DNA of 12,074 nt, taken from positions 1 to 12,074 of the forward strand of contig CAJUHJ010000033.1 of NCBI GenBank assembly GCA_910586355.1, given 5' to 3'. How positions within the stretch are numbered: the stretch's first letter is position 1; every line of letters starts with the position of its first letter. Both the position numbers and the translations under genes were made by a program. Shown piece after piece: positions 1-6,436 of this stretch. Below the pieces are notes generated by a model. The model was not told the origin of the DNA and made no database searches. It was given only the letters and a program-made list of their open reading frames with translations. The stretch comes from an uncultured Lachnospiraceae bacterium. GTDB lineage: Bacteria > Bacillota > Clostridia > Lachnospirales > Lachnospiraceae.

Positions 1-55
1 AAAGGAAGCTGCCGCTTCACGATTATTCAATCGTTAAAGCGACAGTTCCTTTTTG
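1..55. repeat. Imperfect palindrome / terminator-like repeat, left copy
   Basis: Bases 5-25 and 30-49 are two arms that pair into a long stem around a 4-nt loop near 26-29, with a bulge in each arm. Runs of T (50-54, plus strand) and A (1-3, cut by the window edge) flank it, so it could act as an intrinsic terminator in either direction. On the minus strand two positions become G.U pairs, so the hairpin is better in that orientation. Bases 1-49 are the exact reverse complement of 12023-12071. It probably ends a gene lying to the left of the window, and as a repeated unit it may belong to a dispersed family. Confidence 0.75.
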
Positions 56-73
56 AAATGGTATAAATATTTC

Positions 74-102
74 TTGCCAATTTTCGGATTCTATGCTAGA
101 TT
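74..102 (+). promoter_or_regulatory. Putative sigma-A promoter of gltX
   Basis: TTGCCA (74-79) and TAGATT (97-102) are separated by 17 nt, with a TG one base upstream of the -10 hexamer (94-95), as in extended -10 promoters. The -10 itself is a modest match. It lies about 30 nt upstream of the gltX start, just after the left palindrome, and leaves a leader too short for a T-box. Confidence 0.5.
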
Positions 103-134
103 AAAGAAAGCTTGAAAGAAAGGAACGAAAGAAG

Positions 135-1589
135 ATGGAAAAAGTAAGGACGAGATTTGCGCCTAGTCCGACTGGACGAATGCATATTGGGAATTTAAGG
201 ACTGCATTATATGCGTATTTAATTGCGAAACATGCAGGCGGAGAATTCATTTTAAGAATAGAAGATACCGACCAGGAACGTTATGTCGCTGAAGCGCTTG
301 ATATTATTTATAGAACAATGCGGCGAACAGGTTTGATCCATGATGAAGGGCCGGACAAAGACGGGGGTTTTGGGCCGTATGTGCAGAGTGAGCGACAGGC
401 AAACGGAATCTATTTAGACTATGCCAAACAGCTTGTAGAACAGGGGAAGGCGTATTATTGTTTTTGCGATAAAGAACGTTTGGAAACGTTAAAGCAAAAG
501 GTAGCGGGCAAAGAAATCAATATTTATGATAAGCATTGCCTGAATTTGAGCAAAGAAGAAATAGAAGAAAAGCTTTTGGCTGGAGCGCCATATGTTATCC
601 GCCAGAACAATCCAAATACGGGGACGACTGTCTTTGAGGATGAGATTTACGGCAGGATTGAGGTGGATAATGCGGAATTGGACGATATGATTCTGATAAA
701 ATCAGACGGTTATCCCACATATAATTTTGCAAACGTAGTTGACGATCATTTGATGGGGATTACTCATGTCGTCAGAGGAAACGAATATCTTTCATCTTCT
801 CCAAAATACAACCGCTTGTATGAAGCGTTTGGCTGGGAGGTTCCGGTATATGTACACTGTCCGTTGATTACAAATGAAGATCATCAGAAATTGAGCAAAA
901 GAAGCGGACATGCTTCTTTTGAAGATTTGATGGAGCAGGGGTTTTTGGCGGAAGCAGTCGTTAATTTTGTAGCGTTACTGGGCTGGAGCCCAACGGAAAA
1001 CCAGGAAATTTTTCGTTTGGAGGAACTGGTAAAGGTATTTGATTATCATCATATGAGTAAATCTCCGGCAGTTTTTGATGTGACGAAATTAAAATGGATG
1101 AATGGGGAATATCTAAAAGCTATGGATTTTGAAACTTTTTATGAGCTGGCAGAACCTTATATCCGCAAAGTAATTACGAAAGATTACGATTTCAGAAAAA
1201 TTGCAAAACTGGTACAAACCCGAATTGAGATTTTCCCGGATATTGCGGGACATATTGATTTTATAGAAGAACTGCCGGATTATGATACGGCGATGTATAC
1301 GCATAAAAAAATGAAAACAACGAAAGAGTCTTCACTAACAGTTTTAAATGAAATTCTGCCTGTGCTTGCCGCACAGACAGATTACAGCAATGATGCGCTG
1401 TATACCGTGATTACAGCTTTTGTAAAAGAAAACGGGTATAAGAACGGCTATGTGCTCTGGCCTTTGCGCACAGCAGTATCCGGTAAACAGATGACGCCGG
1501 GAGGCGCAACGGAACTTATGGAAATTTTGGGTAAAGAAGAATCTCTTCGCAGAATCCAGACAGGCATTGACAAATTATCAAAACTCTAA
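135..1589 (+). CDS. gltX: Glutamyl-tRNA synthetase
   Basis: Class I aminoacyl-tRNA synthetase that charges tRNA-Glu with glutamate using ATP in the cytoplasm. Many Gram-positive bacteria that lack GlnRS use a non-discriminating form that also charges tRNA-Gln for later amidation; specificity cannot be read here. The 484 residues match the usual length. The ATP-binding HIGH motif appears as HIGN at 17-20 after FAPSPTGRMH, the catalytic-domain RIEDTD follows at 41-46, and the KMSKS-type loop is KLSKR at 252-256. The region WMNGEYLK and the helical C-terminal half form the anticodon-binding part, ending with the typical VLWPLRTAVSGKQMTPGG stretch. The ATG at 135 follows a purine-rich AAAGGAACGAAAGAAG leader. 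The helicase gene begins 9 nt downstream, so the two are probably co-transcribed. Confidence 0.97.
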   Translation: MEKVRTRFAPSPTGRMHIGNLRTALYAYLIAKHAGGEFILRIEDTDQERYVAEALDIIYRTMRRTGLIHDEGPDKDGGFGPYVQSERQANGIYLDYAKQLVEQGKAYYCFCDKERLETLKQKVAGKEINIYDKHCLNLSKEEIEEKLLAGAPYVIRQNNPNTGTTVFEDEIYGRIEVDNAELDDMILIKSDGYPTYNFANVVDDHLMGITHVVRGNEYLSSSPKYNRLYEAFGWEVPVYVHCPLITNEDHQKLSKRSGHASFEDLMEQGFLAEAVVNFVALLGWSPTENQEIFRLEELVKVFDYHHMSKSPAVFDVTKLKWMNGEYLKAMDFETFYELAEPYIRKVITKDYDFRKIAKLVQTRIEIFPDIAGHIDFIEELPDYDTAMYTHKKMKTTKESSLTVLNEILPVLAAQTDYSNDALYTVITAFVKENGYKNGYVLWPLRTAVSGKQMTPGGATELMEILGKEESLRRIQTGIDKLSKL

Positions 1590-1598
1590 GGAAAATCT

Positions 1599-3473
1599 AT
1601 GAAACAATCTTTAAGCGACGTCCAAAAACAGGCAGTTTCACATCTTAACGGTCCTATGATTGTGCTTGCCGGACCAGGGTCCGGCAAGACAACTGTCATT
1701 ACCAAAAGAATCGAATATTTAATTAAGTATGCAAAAATAAATCCAGCTCATATCTTAGTGATTACCTTTACAAAAGCGGCTGCAGCGGAAATGAAAGAGC
1801 GGTTTTTGAAACTTATGCCGCCAGACGGCAAACGCGTGACATTTGGGACATTTCATGCAGTCTTTTTTCTGATTTTAAAACATGCGTACCATTATGAGGC
1901 TTCTAATGTGATTCGGGAAGATGAACGGATGCATTTGATGCGGGAAATGGTTTATTCTATGCGGCTGGATTTTGAAGATGAGACAGAGTTTGTGCAAAAT
2001 ATACTGTCGGAAATAAGTTTTGTGAAAAATAGCAGGCAGGAATTGGAACATTATTATTCTATGAACTGTGCAAAAGATGTATTTATTAGTATTTTTCAGG
2101 AATATCAAGAATATTTAAAGCGTCATAGGAAGATTGATTTTGACGATATGCTGGTTTACACCTATGAATTGTTTTGTGAAAGAAGTGATATTTTATCTGC
2201 GTGGCAGGAGAAATATCAGTATATTTTGATTGATGAGTTTCAGGATGTAAATCAGATTCAATATGATATTATACGTATGCTTGCCGGATGGCGGCAGAAT
2301 CTGTTTGTAGTGGGAGATGACGACCAGTCGGTTTACCGGTTCCGAGGGGCCCGTCCGGAAATTATGCTGCATATGCCAAAGGATTATCCAAATGCAAAAA
2401 TGATTTCTCTTTCTTGTAACTACCGTTGCCCAAAAGATGTGGTGCAGATGGCGTCAAAAATGATTTCGTATAATAAAGAACGCTTTGCCAAGGAAATTGT
2501 TGCATTCAGCTCAAAAGTTGACAGTATTACAGCAGAATTATTTTTGACACAGCAAAAAGCAAATGAAAGAGTAGTAGAACGAATCCGAATGGAGACGGCG
2601 CCGCTTTCACAGACGGCAGTTTTGTTCCGGACAAATACGCAGGCCAGGCTTTTGATGGAACAACTGATGGAATATAATATTCCATTTACAGCAAAAGATA
2701 AAGTTCCAAATCTTTATGAACATTGGATTGCAAAAGATTTATATGCGTATATCAGAATTGCAGAGGGAAGCCGCAAAAGAAGAGATTTTTTGATGATTAT
2801 GAACCGTCCAAAGCGCTATTTAAGCCGCGAAAGCCTTGGAGAAGAGGTGGTTTCTTTTCAGGACTGGCAGGCGTTTTATTCACAACAGCCCTGGATAGAA
2901 GAACGTATTGAAAAGCTGCAGTCTGATTTGTCAGTAATCCGTAAAATGCGTCCTTTCGCAGCAGTGAATTATATCCGTAAAGCTGTTGGTTATGATGACT
3001 TTTTGAAAGAATATGCCGATTATCGCAAGATAGAAAAAGAAGGCTTGTTTGAGGTGTTAGACAGCCTGCAGGAGAGCAGTAAACCTTATGCAGATTTTTT
3101 GGGCTGGTTTACGCATATTGCGCGTTATAAAGAAGAACTGGAAGATGCTTATGCAAAGCAGGCTAAGGAGCAGGAAGCTGTGACATTAGCTACTTTTCAC
3201 AGTGCAAAAGGATTGGAGTTTCAAGTGGTACATATTATAGATGTGAATGAGGGGATTACACCATACAAAAAAGCCGTCCTTCCGGCAGATTTGGAGGAAG
3301 AACGGCGGATGTTTTATGTGGGAATGACTCGTACAAAACAAAAGCTGCATTTATATGCTTCGAAACAAATCAATCATAAAGAAGCGGAAGTGTCGCGGTT
3401 TTTGATAGAAGCTGGACAAAAGGTGATAAATTATTCGTCGTCTTCCAGTTCTTCTAAAAGTTCGTTGAATTGA
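1599..3473 (+). CDS. UvrD/PcrA-like superfamily 1 DNA helicase
   Basis: ATP-dependent 3'-5' DNA helicase of the UvrD/Rep/PcrA type, acting on DNA in the cytoplasm. All main SF1A motifs are visible: Walker A AGPGSGKT at 24-31, TFTKAAAAEMKER (motif Ia) at 57-68, Walker B DEFQD at 212-216, GDDDQSVYRFRGA at 239-251, LSCNYRCP at 271-278, VLFRTN at 341-346, TFHSAKGLEFQVVHI at 532-546 and EEERRMFYVGMTRTK at 566-580. At 624 residues it is shorter than PcrA or UvrD (about 720-750) and stops soon after motif VI, so it may be a paralogue with its own role rather than the main PcrA; this is inference. Its Shine-Dalgarno (TAAGGA) overlaps the gltX stop codon, which supports co-transcription. The last residues, a run of seven serines then KSSLN, are encoded inside the antisense DUF1292 gene (43-nt convergent overlap). 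Confidence 0.9.
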   Translation: MKQSLSDVQKQAVSHLNGPMIVLAGPGSGKTTVITKRIEYLIKYAKINPAHILVITFTKAAAAEMKERFLKLMPPDGKRVTFGTFHAVFFLILKHAYHYEASNVIREDERMHLMREMVYSMRLDFEDETEFVQNILSEISFVKNSRQELEHYYSMNCAKDVFISIFQEYQEYLKRHRKIDFDDMLVYTYELFCERSDILSAWQEKYQYILIDEFQDVNQIQYDIIRMLAGWRQNLFVVGDDDQSVYRFRGARPEIMLHMPKDYPNAKMISLSCNYRCPKDVVQMASKMISYNKERFAKEIVAFSSKVDSITAELFLTQQKANERVVERIRMETAPLSQTAVLFRTNTQARLLMEQLMEYNIPFTAKDKVPNLYEHWIAKDLYAYIRIAEGSRKRRDFLMIMNRPKRYLSRESLGEEVVSFQDWQAFYSQQPWIEERIEKLQSDLSVIRKMRPFAAVNYIRKAVGYDDFLKEYADYRKIEKEGLFEVLDSLQESSKPYADFLGWFTHIARYKEELEDAYAKQAKEQEAVTLATFHSAKGLEFQVVHIIDVNEGITPYKKAVLPADLEEERRMFYVGMTRTKQKLHLYASKQINHKEAEVSRFLIEAGQKVINYSSSSSSSKSSLN

Positions 3474-3742
3474 GTTTCGACTGCTTCTAGTTCATCGTCG
3501 TCCAAAATGTTTTCTAATGTGGGGTTGCCCTCTTCATCTTCCAGATAACGATAAATATATACAGCGCTTTCTTCCGATTCATCGTCGTCTTCCTCAATGG
3601 GAATCAAAACGATATAGTCGCGTCCTTCTACTTCAAAAATGGTGAGAATTTCACACTCCATTTGTGTACCGTCGTCTAAATCCAATGTTACGCAGATGTC
3701 TTCTTCATCGTCGATTGGGAACATATTAGTTTGATGATTCAT
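3431..3742 (-). CDS. DUF1292 family acidic protein (YrzB-like)
   Basis: Small acidic cytoplasmic protein of 103 residues, matching the DUF1292 family (B. subtilis YrzB type), whose function is not established. Visible features are an Asp/Glu-rich opening (FPIDDEEDICVTLDLDDG), the conserved-looking core ECEILTIFEVEGRDYIVLIP at 29-48, the YIYRYLEDEEG segment, and an extremely acidic C-terminus (ELLEELEDDE). The ATG is preceded by AAAGGAG at good spacing, and a strong promoter lies upstream. Its 3' end overlaps the helicase gene tail-to-tail by 43 nt, so no terminator fits between the two stop codons and transcripts from the two sides would be complementary there. Confidence 0.88.
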   Translation of the reverse strand: MNHQTNMFPIDDEEDICVTLDLDDGTQMECEILTIFEVEGRDYIVLIPIEEDDDESEESAVYIYRYLEDEEGNPTLENILDDDELEAVETQFNELLEELEDDE

Positions 3743-3777
3743 AAGTATCTCCTTTCTTTGCCGGATAGTTTGTTCAA

Positions 3778-3806
3778 ATTATAGCATATAGTCGGGCTGA
3801 GTACAA
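3778..3806 (-). promoter_or_regulatory. Sigma-A promoter of the DUF1292 gene
   Basis: Read on the minus strand: TTGTAC (3806-3801), a 17-nt spacer, then a perfect TATAAT (3783-3778) with TG one base upstream (extended -10). It sits about 35 nt before the DUF1292 start codon. Its -35 lies 15 nt from the -35 of the divergent Nudix gene promoter. Confidence 0.8.
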
Positions 3807-3821
3807 GATAAACCGCTTTCG

Positions 3822-3850
3822 TTGCTGTTATTTTAAAAATATGTTACAAT
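3822..3850 (+). promoter_or_regulatory. Sigma-A promoter of the Nudix-spoIIM unit
   Basis: TTGCTG (3822-3827), a 17-nt spacer and TACAAT (3845-3850), with TG one base upstream of the -10. It lies 30 nt before the Nudix gene start, with the ribosome binding site AAAAGGAGG at 3867-3875. Confidence 0.78.
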
Positions 3851-3880
3851 ACATCAAAGTGATTGTAAAAGGAGGATATT

Positions 3881-4426
3881 ATGGTTCAAAAGTTAAAACG
3901 AATAAAAAGAGAATTGGTCCATAAAGGCGCAATCGTAAATATGTATACAGATTCTATACAGCTGCCAAATGGAAAAACTGCCAAATGGGATTTTATTGAG
4001 CATCCAAAAGGAGCGGCCGCAGTTGTTGCCGTTTTGCCGGACGGCAGAATTTTGATGGTGAGGCAGTACCGCAATGCGTTAGACAGAATTACAGTAGAGA
4101 TTCCAGCCGGGGCGAGAGACAGTGTTACTGAGGATACGGCAGTTTGTGCGAAGCGTGAATTAGAAGAAGAGACGGGATATATCTGTGGAAAATTGGAAAA
4201 ATTATTGTCGCTAAAATCAACAGTGGCTTTTTGCGATGAGTTTATTGATGTTTATCTGGCGACTGAATTGACGGAGGGAAAACAGCATTTAGACGAAGAT
4301 GAATTTATAGAAATCGAAGCGTATGAATTATCGGAATTATGCAAAAAGATCTATGCAGGAGAGATTCAGGATGCAAAAACAGTAGCTGCTGTTATGGCTT
4401 ATGCAAATCGGATAAAACAGGAATAA
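3881..4426 (+). CDS. nudF: Nudix hydrolase, ADP-ribose pyrophosphatase type
   Basis: Cytoplasmic Nudix enzyme that most likely hydrolyses ADP-ribose to AMP and ribose-5-phosphate. Its 181 residues show the ADPRase layout: a leading strand region (GAIVNMYTDSIQLPNG), then HPKGAAAVVAVLPDGRILMVRQYR at 41-64, then EIPAGARD at 73-80 leading into the Nudix box with catalytic RELEEETGY at 92-100. The gap between the box glycine (G78) and the first glutamate (E84) is six residues instead of the canonical five, a small deviation. An AAAAGGAGG ribosome binding site and extended -10 promoter lie upstream. The next gene is spoIIM; a nudF-spoIIM neighbourhood is also known from Bacillus, which supports the assignment. 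Exact substrate cannot be settled from sequence alone. Confidence 0.88.
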   Translation: MVQKLKRIKRELVHKGAIVNMYTDSIQLPNGKTAKWDFIEHPKGAAAVVAVLPDGRILMVRQYRNALDRITVEIPAGARDSVTEDTAVCAKRELEEETGYICGKLEKLLSLKSTVAFCDEFIDVYLATELTEGKQHLDEDEFIEIEAYELSELCKKIYAGEIQDAKTVAAVMAYANRIKQE

Positions 4427-4451
4427 ATACATGGTATCGGGCATATCTTAG
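4417..4451 (+). promoter_or_regulatory. Ribosome binding site and ATG out of frame with spoIIM
   Basis: ACAGGA (4417-4422) stands 8 nt before ATG at 4431, a good translation start overlapping the Nudix stop codon. That ATG, however, reads only MVSGIS before TAG at 4449-4451. It is one base out of register with the spoIIM frame, which has no ATG of its own at this place. It bears on the spoIIM start. Confidence 0.5.
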
Positions 4452-4452
4452 G

Positions 4453-5043
4453 GTGATAAGATTTTGGACGTGTAATGTGAAAAAGAGCACTTTATTATTT
4501 GTTTTGATTTTTTTAAGCGGAGTCATTTCTGCAAATGTTTTGGGAGTTGTTTCTGGAAAAGAATTAGGGGCAATGAATGAATATTTTATCAACCAATATT
4601 TATATGCAGATATTTCGGGTCAGGAATTGTTTCCATTTTTGTTTTATGAGAGAGTTCCGAAATTTATTCTTTTGCTGTTTTTGAGTATTGGAATTTATGG
4701 GACGTTTATTGTAAATGGATATATTAGTTATCTGAGTTTTTCAGTGGGCTTTCTTTCGGTTATTGCAATTATGAATTATGGGATGAAAGGGATTCTTTTG
4801 ATGCTTGGATTTTTTTTCCCGCAATGGCTGTTCTATGTTCCTTTGCTGGCTCTTTGGTACTATGAACTAAGGTATTATAAGGGGATTACAAAAGAGGCGC
4901 AATACGGAGAGCAAAAGAATAAGAAGCATATCAAACTGGCAGTGTCGTTTATTCTTGCTGGTATTTTGCTTTTTTTAGGCGTGTTTTTGGAAAGTTATGT
5001 AAACCCATTTGTTTTACAGAAAATCATCCGGATTCTTGGATAA
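4453..5043 (+). CDS. spoIIM: Stage II sporulation protein M (SpoIIM) homologue
   Basis: Polytopic membrane protein; in Bacillus SpoIIM works with SpoIID and SpoIIP in the machinery that remodels septal peptidoglycan during engulfment. About 196 residues from the GTG at 4453, close to the family's usual size. Hydrophobic segments are visible near the N-terminus (STLLFVLIFLSGVISANVLG), in the middle (FILLLFLSIGIYGTFIVNGY, then SFSVGFLSVIAIMNYGMKGILLMLGFFF and LFYVPLLALWYY) and near the C-terminus (LAVSFILAGILLFLGVFLESYVNP), the last carrying the ES-VNP ending typical of the family. The start is uncertain: the frame is open further left into the Nudix gene but without plausible starts, GTG 4453 has a weak ribosome site, and the well-placed ATG at 4431 is one base out of frame. 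A frameshift or non-AUG start is possible. Transcribed with the Nudix gene. Confidence 0.8.
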   Translation: MIRFWTCNVKKSTLLFVLIFLSGVISANVLGVVSGKELGAMNEYFINQYLYADISGQELFPFLFYERVPKFILLLFLSIGIYGTFIVNGYISYLSFSVGFLSVIAIMNYGMKGILLMLGFFFPQWLFYVPLLALWYYELRYYKGITKEAQYGEQKNKKHIKLAVSFILAGILLFLGVFLESYVNPFVLQKIIRILG

Positions 5044-5048
5044 AAAAT

Positions 5049-5090
5049 AGACCAAAAAGGAAAGACACCTTTCTGGTCTGTTTTATTTTT
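5049..5090. terminator. Bidirectional intrinsic terminator between spoIIM and aroF
   Basis: A 12-bp stem with one mismatch (5049-5060 with 5068-5079) and a 7-nt loop is followed by GTTTTATTTTTA on the plus strand and, on the minus strand, by ATTTTTTA. It lies between two convergent stop codons and can serve both spoIIM and aroF. Confidence 0.85.
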
Positions 5091-6120
5091 ATTGATTCAT
5101 TTCTGCAATGTCATAAATCAGCTGTTCGGAAGCTTCCCAGCCCAGACATGGGTCGGTAATAGATTTTCCATAAATATGCTCGCTGACTTTTTGGGCGCCG
5201 GGTTCAATATAACTTTCAATCATAACGCCTTTTATCATATTATGTATGTCTGAGGAGAGTTTTCTGTTGTGCATAACTTCCTTTACAATACGTACCTGTT
5301 CTTGATACTGTTTGCCGGAATTGGAGTGGTTGGCGTCAATGATTGCGGCTGGATTTACTAAATTTACTTGATTATATTTTTCAATCAGGCGCATAATATC
5401 TTCATAATGATAATTTTGTACATTATTGCCATGCTTGGAAACTGCGCCTCGCAGTACGACATGGGTCAGGGGATTTCCGGTTGTTTTAACTTCATATCCA
5501 CGATAAACAAAATGATGCGGGTGCTGTGCAGCATAAACGGAATTTAACATGACAGTGAAATCGCCGCTGGTTGGATTTTTCATGCCGGAGGCAACGTCAA
5601 AACCGCTGACTGTCAGACGGTGGTGCTGATCTTCTACGGAACGCGCGCCAATTGCAACATAAGAAAGCAAATCTTCCACATATCCCCAGTTCTCAGGATA
5701 GAGCATTTCATCTGCGCAGGTTAGTTCGCTTTCTTCAATGGCGCGAATGTGCATATTACGCATAGCAATCAGCCCAGCCACCATATCTGGCTTCTTTTCC
5801 GGATCCGGCTGTGAAGCAATGCCTTTATAACCTTCGCCCGTCGTACGTGGTTTATTTGTATAGATTCTTGGGATAATAATCAGGCGGTCTTTTACTTTTT
5901 CAGCTACTGGGGCAAGACGGCTGACATAATCTAAAACTGCATCTTCGTTATCTGCAGAACAAGGCCCGATAATAACTAAAAAACGATTGTCTTTTCCGGT
6001 AATGACATCGGAAATCATTTGATCCCTTTCGGATTTTAAAGCAGAGAGTTTTTCAGAAAGCGGATACTGCTCTTTAATGGAAGAGGGACTTGGAAGCTGT
6101 TTTAAATAAGAAAAACTCAT
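5089..6120 (-). CDS. aroF: 3-deoxy-7-phosphoheptulonate (DAHP) synthase, class I
   Basis: First enzyme of the shikimate pathway: condenses phosphoenolpyruvate with erythrose 4-phosphate to DAHP, leading to aromatic amino acids. The 343 residues fit the E. coli AroF/G/H-like type. Metal ligands of this family are in place: Cys54 in GPCS, His265 in DANHSN, Glu302 in MIESYIEPG and Asp323 in TDPCLGW. Substrate-binding stretches NKPRTT (89-94) and GARSVEDQHHR (158-168) are present. Which aromatic amino acid inhibits it cannot be told. The frame stays open leftwards through the tRNA and its promoter, but the true start is the ATG at 6120-6118, preceded by AAGGAGA; this gives the normal family length. 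Only 29 nt separate it from the tRNA-Arg 3' end with no terminator, so the tRNA and gene probably share a transcript. Confidence 0.95.
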   Translation of the reverse strand: MSFSYLKQLPSPSSIKEQYPLSEKLSALKSERDQMISDVITGKDNRFLVIIGPCSADNEDAVLDYVSRLAPVAEKVKDRLIIIPRIYTNKPRTTGEGYKGIASQPDPEKKPDMVAGLIAMRNMHIRAIEESELTCADEMLYPENWGYVEDLLSYVAIGARSVEDQHHRLTVSGFDVASGMKNPTSGDFTVMLNSVYAAQHPHHFVYRGYEVKTTGNPLTHVVLRGAVSKHGNNVQNYHYEDIMRLIEKYNQVNLVNPAAIIDANHSNSGKQYQEQVRIVKEVMHNRKLSSDIHNMIKGVMIESYIEPGAQKVSEHIYGKSITDPCLGWEASEQLIYDIAEMNQ

Positions 6121-6127
6121 AGTTGTG

Positions 6128-6134
6128 TCTCCTT
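6128..6134 (-). promoter_or_regulatory. Ribosome binding site that fixes the aroF start
   Basis: AAGGAGA on the minus strand, 7 nt before the ATG at 6120. It shows that translation begins here and not further upstream in the open frame that runs through the tRNA. Confidence 0.85.
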
Positions 6135-6149
6135 GCATAATCAAATTAA

Positions 6150-6221
6150 TGCAACCGGCGGGAATCGAACCCACATCGCAGGAGTCGGAGTCCTGTGTTC
6201 TATCCGTTAGACTACGGTTGC
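6150..6221 (-). tRNA. tRNA-Arg (anticodon CCG)
   Basis: A complete 72-nt cloverleaf reads on the minus strand. The acceptor stem GCAACCG/CGGTTGC has 7 bp with discriminator A at 6150. The anticodon stem CAGGA/TCCTG encloses the loop CTCCGAC, giving anticodon CCG (plus-strand 6186-6188). The T arm GTGGG/CCCGC carries TTCGATT, with one G.U pair. The 3' CCA is not encoded, so it must be added by tRNA nucleotidyltransferase. It decodes CGG arginine codons and lies directly upstream of aroF. Confidence 0.97.
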
Positions 6222-6232
6222 AAACCACATTT

Positions 6233-6261
6233 ATCATAATACATAGCCGGGAAATTGTCAA
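6233..6261 (-). promoter_or_regulatory. Sigma-A promoter of tRNA-Arg-aroF
   Basis: Minus strand: perfect -35 TTGACA (6261-6256), 17-nt spacer, -10 TATGAT (6238-6233). Transcription would begin roughly ten bases before the tRNA 5' end at 6221. No other promoter is obvious in the 29 nt between the tRNA and aroF. Confidence 0.85.
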
Positions 6262-6287
6262 TAAATTCTTTTATTTCTATAAATGGG

Positions 6288-6316
6288 TTGACTTTTAAGT
6301 TCTGGTTTGTTATTCT
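6288..6316 (+). promoter_or_regulatory. Sigma-A promoter of the SH3-domain gene
   Basis: TTGACT (6288-6293), 17-nt spacer, TATTCT (6311-6316) with TG one base upstream (extended -10). It leaves an untranslated leader of about 115 nt before the gene at 6437. It is divergent from the tRNA-Arg promoter, the two -35 elements being 26 nt apart. Confidence 0.75.
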
Positions 6317-6436
6317 AAAAAACGGACATAATTTTTGTTTTTACCTATTAAATGGATAGAACTAAGATATGATAACATTGGATTATGATGAAACACCGAT
6401 AAATAGTATGATAAATCAGATTTAGGAGGAAGAACT

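Noticed and set aside
56..134. T-box riboswitch ahead of gltX
   Set aside because: The leader between the putative promoter and the start is about 30 nt, far too short, and no T-box sequence is visible.
4339..4452. spoIIM starting at ATG 4339 inside the Nudix gene
   Set aside because: The peptide (MQKDLCRRDSGC and onward) is an out-of-frame reading of the Nudix C-terminus with no ribosome site; it would add 38 non-hydrophobic, non-conserved residues.
6121..6261. In-frame N-terminal extension of aroF through the tRNA, giving a 390-residue protein
   Set aside because: It would start at a TTG inside the -35 box and translate the tRNA gene. The ATG at 6120 has a good ribosome site and gives the family's normal length.
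6369..6425. Possible 18-residue leader peptide (starts MITLDYDE) ending at the ribosome site of the SH3-domain gene
   Set aside because: Its own ribosome site is weak, its composition is unremarkable, and no attenuator hairpin accompanies it.
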